NCBI GenBank assembly: GCA_033964015.1 | Contig: CM066918.1 | Coordinates: 27,301,387-27,365,386, forward strand | Direction: 5' to 3' | DNA: 64,000 bases | DNA from: Scolanthus callimorphus | Taxonomy: Eukaryota > Cnidaria > Anthozoa > Actiniaria > Edwardsiidae | Part shown: one piece after another, positions 59,601-64,000 of the stretch | How the letters are laid out: each line of letters begins with the position of its first letter | Position numbering within the stretch: the stretch's first letter is position 1 | Made by a program: the position numbers and the translations under genes | Notes under the pieces: generated by a model | Databases searched by the model: none | Told to the model about the DNA's origin: nothing | The model's input: only the letters and a program-made list of their open reading frames with translations

Positions 59601-62040
59601 TTACTACGGAATTCTTGGAACTCTAACTTTTGATTTCAATTCGACAATCTTATTGAATGGAATCTCCCTCCATTTGCTTTTACTTGTATGTTTTCTTGTG
59701 TTTTTCAAAAAGTCATTACTCTTTCGCAAATATGGAGAAAATGGCATAAGCTTGGAGAAAGTTGTGCGCCAGCAAGAAAAAGTCAATTTATCTGCTCTAA
59801 AACTTACGGAAAATTACTTCTTGCGGTCTTTAGTTGGCGTGTTTACTCAATTTAAAGAGTCCTTAACGCAACTGATTCTCTTCTAAAGTTTACAAAATTT
59901 TGTGTGTTGGTCATTGAAGAGACAATGAAAGCGCTCGCTGTTACCATTTCATGTGCCCTTGTGTCACAAGAAAGCAGTCGCCGTTACCTTTTCGCGTGCC
60001 CTTGCCTTGGTTACGTCATCCATCCAGTCCAGATCTTTCAGGTTGTTAATAAAAACGTTTCGGATGTCGTGAATCATTTGTTCGGCCTACAAAACAGTAA
60101 CGAGACAACTACTTTTATTTTACATCAATAGCAGCTTCCGCAAGGCCGTCCAGGCGCCAGTGCGGCGACCAGTTTCAGAACCGTGCCGCCTCATGACCGT
60201 GGCGTGAAACCACAATGACCGCGTCAAAGCCGTAACATGATCGTGTCACGTTCGCGACCGTACCGTGTTATGGCCGCGGTAGTGCCGCAAGCGTACCATG
60301 ACCGCGTCACTGAGGCGGCTTTACAATGCTATGACCGCGTGAAAAACGCGAGTCGCAACCCCTGCCGCCGGTTTCATGACTTCAAAGATCGATCTCAAAT
60401 ATTCCAGACTCAAGTCTGGAAACTAGACATATGAATAGGATGAAGGGATTACATTGTATTGTGGCGAAATTTAGCCACAATTGCCCGAAGCAACGACCAC
60501 CGAAACATTCAAGTCGTTTATAATTTATGCAGTTGCGACTCCATTTGTCTCACATCCCTGTCTACGCAAAGGAAAACTCCAACGTTTTTCTCAGACTTCA
60601 ACTCACCGACTCTTTACTCTCTCCTTCAAACGTCTTGTCGACAAAGAGCAGTCCGACAGCCATGCCGAAAGTTCCGCTGACGCCGTTAGTACAGTCCTGC
60701 CAGCGTGGATCCTCCCCTCGAGTGCCGGTTATGGACTCACGGTATTGATAGATCAGTTCTCTGTATTCCTTGGATAGTGACGGGGCAAACCACCACACCA
60801 CATGCCACATCATGTAGTTAGCAATTATTCTGAGAAACGATAGATATCAGAATCGTTTTTGATGTTTCGCCTTTTTTTTTATTAAACACTTGTATTAAAT
60901 AGTACAGATTTCGTATGACTGTGAAAAGTGCCGCGGTGCGGCACTGTCGCGGTGGCGGTACGGAACCTGGCCTGCTGTAAATGGAATGAAATCGCCAATG
61001 AAATCGCGTAGTCGCGGTACGGTCACGGTCGCGGCGCGGAACAGCTTTGTGGCGGTACTTTTCACAGTCATACGAAATCTGCTCTATTAGTTTGAAAAAT
61101 AACATTTTTTTATTACATTTTTGGCATAATTAGTTAACAGACCAACTAGGGGGGGGAGAGGGAAAAGAAAGAAAGAGGTAGACTAGAATAATACAAATTA
61201 TGTTCATCATCTAATAAGATAGGACAGAAGGAAGCAGTGGGGTCCATTTGCTATAATGAAACAGCAGTTTGCCTTTCTCAGTTGCTATGCATTTTTCAAT
61301 TTTGAAGATTGCTTTGACTCTTTTTAAAAATACGTTTTTATGAGGCAACACGTTCTTCCTCTTACACTGAAAAATGTGGTATTTTGCGATAAGAATCAAA
61401 TGATTAATCAAAATAGTTTCCTCCAAGTGATCGTAAAAATGTTTCACCTGGATTATTTTCGTGCGCTTGGGAAATGCCATGTTAGGATTTCTTTATCGCG
61501 CGTCGAGTCAAAGGATCACCCTTTGTAGTACACTGTGCGCAATAACGCCTGGACATTTGAGCGGATTGCCAGGGAAGATCACAGACAGAGCCAAGATGTC
61601 AATGAATATCAAGTAAAAAACAACAACAACAAGATAGAAAAAGATTACCTGCAAAGAGCAGAGGCAGATAGCATTTTGACGTTTTTTTACATTAGATTTC
61701 TAAATACTTAGAAATAAAGTAATGAGTATGTGCGCACTCAGCATGCAATTCAGTTGTGAAACTGCAATACGTTTGAATAAACTATATATTATTTCTGGTT
61801 ATAGAGGAGAAACAAACAATACTAAAGATGTCCGAGATGAGGCGTAATTTCAGGACGACTGAAAAGAGATATTAGGTGTGTTTGAGGGTGAGTAAGTGTC
61901 TTATACCTTTTATCAGTATTTGCGAAGATTCTTGAGACGTTTTTCATGTAATCCAAGGCATAGACAACCACTTGCTCATCAGGGGTGATCTTTGACTTTG
62001 TCTCATTGAACATGATGTCAAGAAACTGCGTCAAATTGAG
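50607..62040 (-). CDS. M13 (neprilysin/ECE-like) zinc metallopeptidase, C-terminal 13 exons, 5' end outside window
   Basis: Type II membrane zinc endopeptidase family that processes bioactive peptides. Exons: 61907-62040, 60607-60829, 59988-60086, 59424-59501, 57519-57622, 56645-56703, 56302-56353, 55625-55692, 54390-54514, 53844-53909, 53015-53110, 51840-51916, 50607-50706. Phases agree throughout; 1,281 nt, 426 residues, no break. Landmarks in order: [37 protein letters not shown] (substrate-binding NAYY); [20 protein letters not shown]; zinc motif [25 protein letters not shown] (third zinc ligand Glu); [28 protein letters not shown]; and the terminal KCAVW, the family's conserved Cys-x-x-Trp end. 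The first exon seen starts at phase 0 inside the M13_N domain, so cytoplasmic, membrane and early ectodomain exons must lie beyond 62040; I found none before the window end. The intron 59424/57622 contains the 40-bp minisatellite. Which neprilysin/ECE paralogue this is cannot be decided here. Confidence 0.94.
51035..51823. mobile_element. 789-bp nested inverted-repeat element ending beside M13 exon 12
   Basis: GGGGACCGTTTTTTTATCAG with AGGGGGCTGGTGGAAATG at the left; TTTCCACCAGCCCCCCTCCC with GATAAAAATGAACGGTCCC at the right. A second inverted pair (GATAAGGCATTTTGTCAG) lies inside at 51370-51620. Confidence 0.75.
52255..52672. mobile_element. 418-bp TIR element
   Basis: CTAAAGGCAAAGTTACACGAG and CTCGTGCAACATGGCCTTTAG ends; inside, several copies of the GCAACTCGCAACGCAAC motif in both orientations. 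In M13 intron 12. Confidence 0.8.
53711..53835. mobile_element. TIR element of the GGGAATTTCTGCAGAAACCC family
   Basis: GGAATTTCTGCAGAAACCC at one end, GTGGGTTTCTGCAAAAACTCC at the other. A second copy with a fuller core lies at 62738-62905. The right end is 9 bases from M13 exon 10. Confidence 0.65.
53978..54269. mobile_element. 292-bp TIR element in an M13 intron
   Basis: AAGGCGGTGATTTTTACACG and CATGCAATCACCGCCTT ends; each arm is itself a palindrome around GAACTCAGA / TCTGAGTTC. Confidence 0.8.
54641..54859. repeat. fold-back element with internal direct and inverted repeats
   Basis: Arms of about 85 bases containing CCCCAGGGTCTTCTC and AAAATGGCGGTT. Within each arm the AGAAGACCCTGGGG unit occurs in both orientations. 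Confidence 0.8.
55219..55588. repeat. nested fold-back element
   Basis: Outer arms GCCTGATTGCAGGCGGTACG / CGTACCCCCTGCAATCAGGC; inner arms around CTCCAGTGGGTTTT / AAAACCCACTGGAG. Lies between M13 exons 8 and 9, starting 37 bases from exon 8. Confidence 0.75.
57851..59368. repeat. 40-bp minisatellite, about 38 units, in an M13 intron
   Basis: Unit CACTGGCGATTCCACTGGCG followed by ACCAAATGAAAATTAGTCAC. Each unit holds two copies of CCACTGGCGA 13 bases apart. Common variants are GAT, GAC and GGC at the first half (GGC always with ACAGGCG in the second half). A linked variant pairs a unit ending AGTCAT with a following unit CACCGGCGAT. Two units, one near each end (about 57931 and 59281), are 28 bases long and lack one half. 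The array lies wholly between exons 59424-59501 and 57519-57622. Confidence 0.95.
60897..61089. mobile_element. MITE related to the TAGAGCGG family
   Basis: About 37-bp inverted arms containing CAGATTTCGTATGACTGTG, then GTGCCGC; the core is rich in GCGGTACGG. Lies between M13 exons 1 and 2 as numbered here. Confidence 0.75.
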
Positions 62041-62133
62041 CTGTGGAAGGAAGAGCACACCTGGCATTAGACCAGAGATGTGACAGGATGAACGATTGTT
62101 GTCCTTATGAGCCTAATAGTCGATCCTTCATCA

Positions 62134-62165
62134 TTCACACCATCATCATTATCATCATCATCACA
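62134..62165. repeat. TCA/ATC microsatellite
   Basis: Imperfect (CAT/ATC)n run. A second, cleaner (ATC)n run lies at 62647-62690. The interval 62041-63015 otherwise has only the TIR element at 62738-62905; no M13 exon is visible there. Confidence 0.75.
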
Positions 62166-62737
62166 TTTGCCATCGTCGTCGTCGTAAAAGCAAAGACGTT
62201 TCTGGACGACGGATGGCAACCGGAAATCTTTTCGTGTGCACACTTGCGACATAACGACATAAGAAAAATATCACGCGAACAACATTTAGTGGTTTCCAAA
62301 CGTTCAAGTCGACAAAAAATAACATAAGATTGCTTTGGTGAAGTAATCTAATGATGATCCATGGAAAATACTGATTTCAATTATTTTCCGATGCTTTTTT
62401 CGTTGCAACATAACGTCATTGTGTTGCTAGTGTGCACCGGGCTTTAGAGAATCCTAACACTGACAAGTGTGTGAAATAAGTCCACGTGATAAAGCAAATA
62501 TTTTTGGTCATATTCGGTTGAAGTAAAACCTTACTTATAAGGAGAATGTTGAACTTCCGGTCGGTTACGGCCGTCTGTCGTCCAGAATCATGTTTGCTTA
62601 AGTTCTCAAATTTCATCACCACTTCAACCACCACTGCCAGTATCGTCATCATCATCATCATCATCATCAGCATCATCTTTTTCATCGCCACTACCTGTAC
62701 CATCGTTTGGGAATCACGGTTGCCTCAGCGTTCACAG

Positions 62738-62905
62738 GGAATTTCTGCATAAACCCATCCATGGGAAAACCTGAATTTCCCATCGTAGAAGAATGGGAAG
62801 TGTTCGGATTTCCCGTGGCTATCCATGTGAATTCCGAACACTTCCCATGCGTGTGGTTTGGGAAATTCAGCTTTTCCCGTGGGTGGGTTTCTGCAGAAAT
62901 TCGCC
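62738..62905. mobile_element. 168-bp TIR element, second copy of the family at 53711
   Basis: GGGAATTTCTGCATAAACCC and GGGTTTCTGCAGAAATTC ends; internal AACACTTCCCAT / ATGGGAAGTGTT pairing. Confidence 0.7.
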
Positions 62906-63015
62906 GTGGTTATGGCGCTGGCCTCTCTCCGCGGTAGTACGAATCGACTCCTGGCCGTGACAGAGCAATATTTGTGTTCGGGTTCGGGTCGAAACTGATT
63001 CATATTGTGAATTGA

Positions 63016-64000
63016 ACTTTGTTCTACTGCGTCAATCACATCTTTCGGAGCCAATAAACCGAGGTCCCATCTCGCCTTCACTACCCTACTCCGTTCATAG
63101 GGACCTTAAAGAACCTGCTCAAGAGTGCGATTGGCCGTCCACTACCTAAACAGACCCCTGCCAAGACCATAGAAGATGACATCCGGCCCGTCTCTCTCAC
63201 CTGCCAGACGGCAAAACTGATGGAAGGATTCACGCTAGTGAGAATGTTACCTGATATACTGTGCGATCTCGACCCAAAGCAGTTTGCTGTTGCTGGCAAA
63301 TCAACCTGTCATGCAATTAGCTATCTCCTTCACCTCACGCTTGAGGCACTTGACAACGGCAACTGCTGGGTCAGATTATTTTTCGCAGATTTCCGCAAGG
63401 CTTTTGACCTTATAGACCATAACATCTTACTAAACAAGCTTAAGTCCTATAACGTACACCCATGTTTACTGAGATGGGTCGCTGCATTTCTGCTAGATAG
63501 GTCCCAGTGCATCAAGATCGCGCTTTCAACATCCCCACTTTTGCCCCTTAATGGTGGCATCCCTCAAGGGACCAAGCTCAGCCCCATCTTATTTGCAATT
63601 ATGGTCAACGACTTGGTAAAGGGGTGGGGTCCCAGAGTAAAATATGTAGACGATCTTACAGTTATGGAGATAGTGCCTCGCAACTCCCCCTCCATATTGG
63701 ATAGTATTGTCAACGATATTCAATGCTTTGCTTCACGGAACAACATGCGCTTAAATCCGAAAAAATGCAAAACAATGGCGGTGGATTTCTTGAAGTATAA
63801 CAGTTTCGTCTGTCCCCCCCTTTCCATCGGCGGTGCAGTAATTGAATGCGTCAAGTCGTTCAAATTCCTGGGTATATATATATCAAACGACTTGTCTTGG
63901 GGGGAGCAGACGGACTATATAATCAAGAAAGCCAACCGAAGAATGTATGCTCTTAGAACGCTAAAGCGCTCAGGTGTCTCGAAAACAGATTTGGTGAAGG
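63016..64000 (+). mobile_element. 5'-truncated LINE reverse transcriptase, running off the window
   Basis: One open frame from after the TGA at 63013-63015 to the window end, about 328 codons, without a start of its own. RT motifs in order: DDIRPVSLTCQTAKLMEGF, FADFRKAFDLIDHNILL, LNGGIPQGTKLSPILF, catalytic YVDD (KYVDDLTV), LNPKKCKTM, and FKFLGIYISNDLSW. It differs clearly from the element at 39-44 kb (YADD, different palm spacing) and resembles the L2/CR1-like RTs common in cnidarian genomes. It lacks the endonuclease, as in 5'-truncated insertions. Opposite strand to, and upstream of, the visible M13 exons, so it probably lies in an M13 intron. Confidence 0.92.

Noticed and set aside
62416..62752. 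Met-rich and Ile-rich frames around 62.6 kb
   Set aside because: They are translations of an (ATC)n microsatellite.

Overview
The window is animal nuclear DNA, most likely from a cnidarian and probably an anthozoan such as a coral or sea anemone. The evidence is five or six intron-rich genes with GT-AG introns, a gustatory-receptor-like protein and a phage-T4-type lysozyme with a cysteine-rich tail (both recalled from cnidarians), tRNA-derived SINEs, CR1/L2-type LINEs and very many short terminal-inverted-repeat (TIR) elements. The species is an inference; no taxon is stated in the sequence.

Layout: 1402-13034 (minus) is a complete 14-exon DNAJC25, an ER membrane J-protein. 16849-18901 (minus) is a two-exon candidate for a 63-residue secreted or single-pass membrane protein. 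About 19-25 kb is gene-poor: a TIR element, about 2.3 kb of head-to-tail repeats, and two minisatellites. 25165-44144 (minus) is a complete 11-exon CDKAL1, the tRNA methylthiotransferase. Its intron 8 holds a whole antisense gene, a seven-TM gustatory-receptor-like protein (28396-30229, plus). Its intron 1 holds a nearly full-length CR1/L2-type LINE in sense orientation. Divergent from CDKAL1, about 0.5 kb away, is a GH24 T4-type lysozyme (44637-45983, plus). After a repeat-rich interval, 50607-62040 (minus) holds 13 exons of an M13 (neprilysin/ECE-like) metallopeptidase; its 5' exons lie beyond the window. The right end (63016-64000, plus) is a 5'-truncated second LINE.

Exons were assigned by reading conserved protein families across splice sites and checking intron phase. 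CDKAL1 (1,689 nt) and the M13 fragment (1,281 nt) are uninterrupted. DNAJC25, the receptor gene and the lysozyme each carry exactly one single-base frame break with intact coding on both sides; two of the three can be placed at a homopolymer. Assembly error, recent pseudogenisation or allelic indels are all possible.

The genes do not form a pathway: they cover ER protein folding, tRNA modification, chemoreception, antibacterial defence and peptide processing. The most notable features are the nested receptor gene, the animal T4-type lysozyme sharing an upstream region with CDKAL1, a roughly 38-unit 40-bp minisatellite in an M13 intron, three related minisatellite arrays, and TIR elements whose ends lie within about 20 bases of splice sites.
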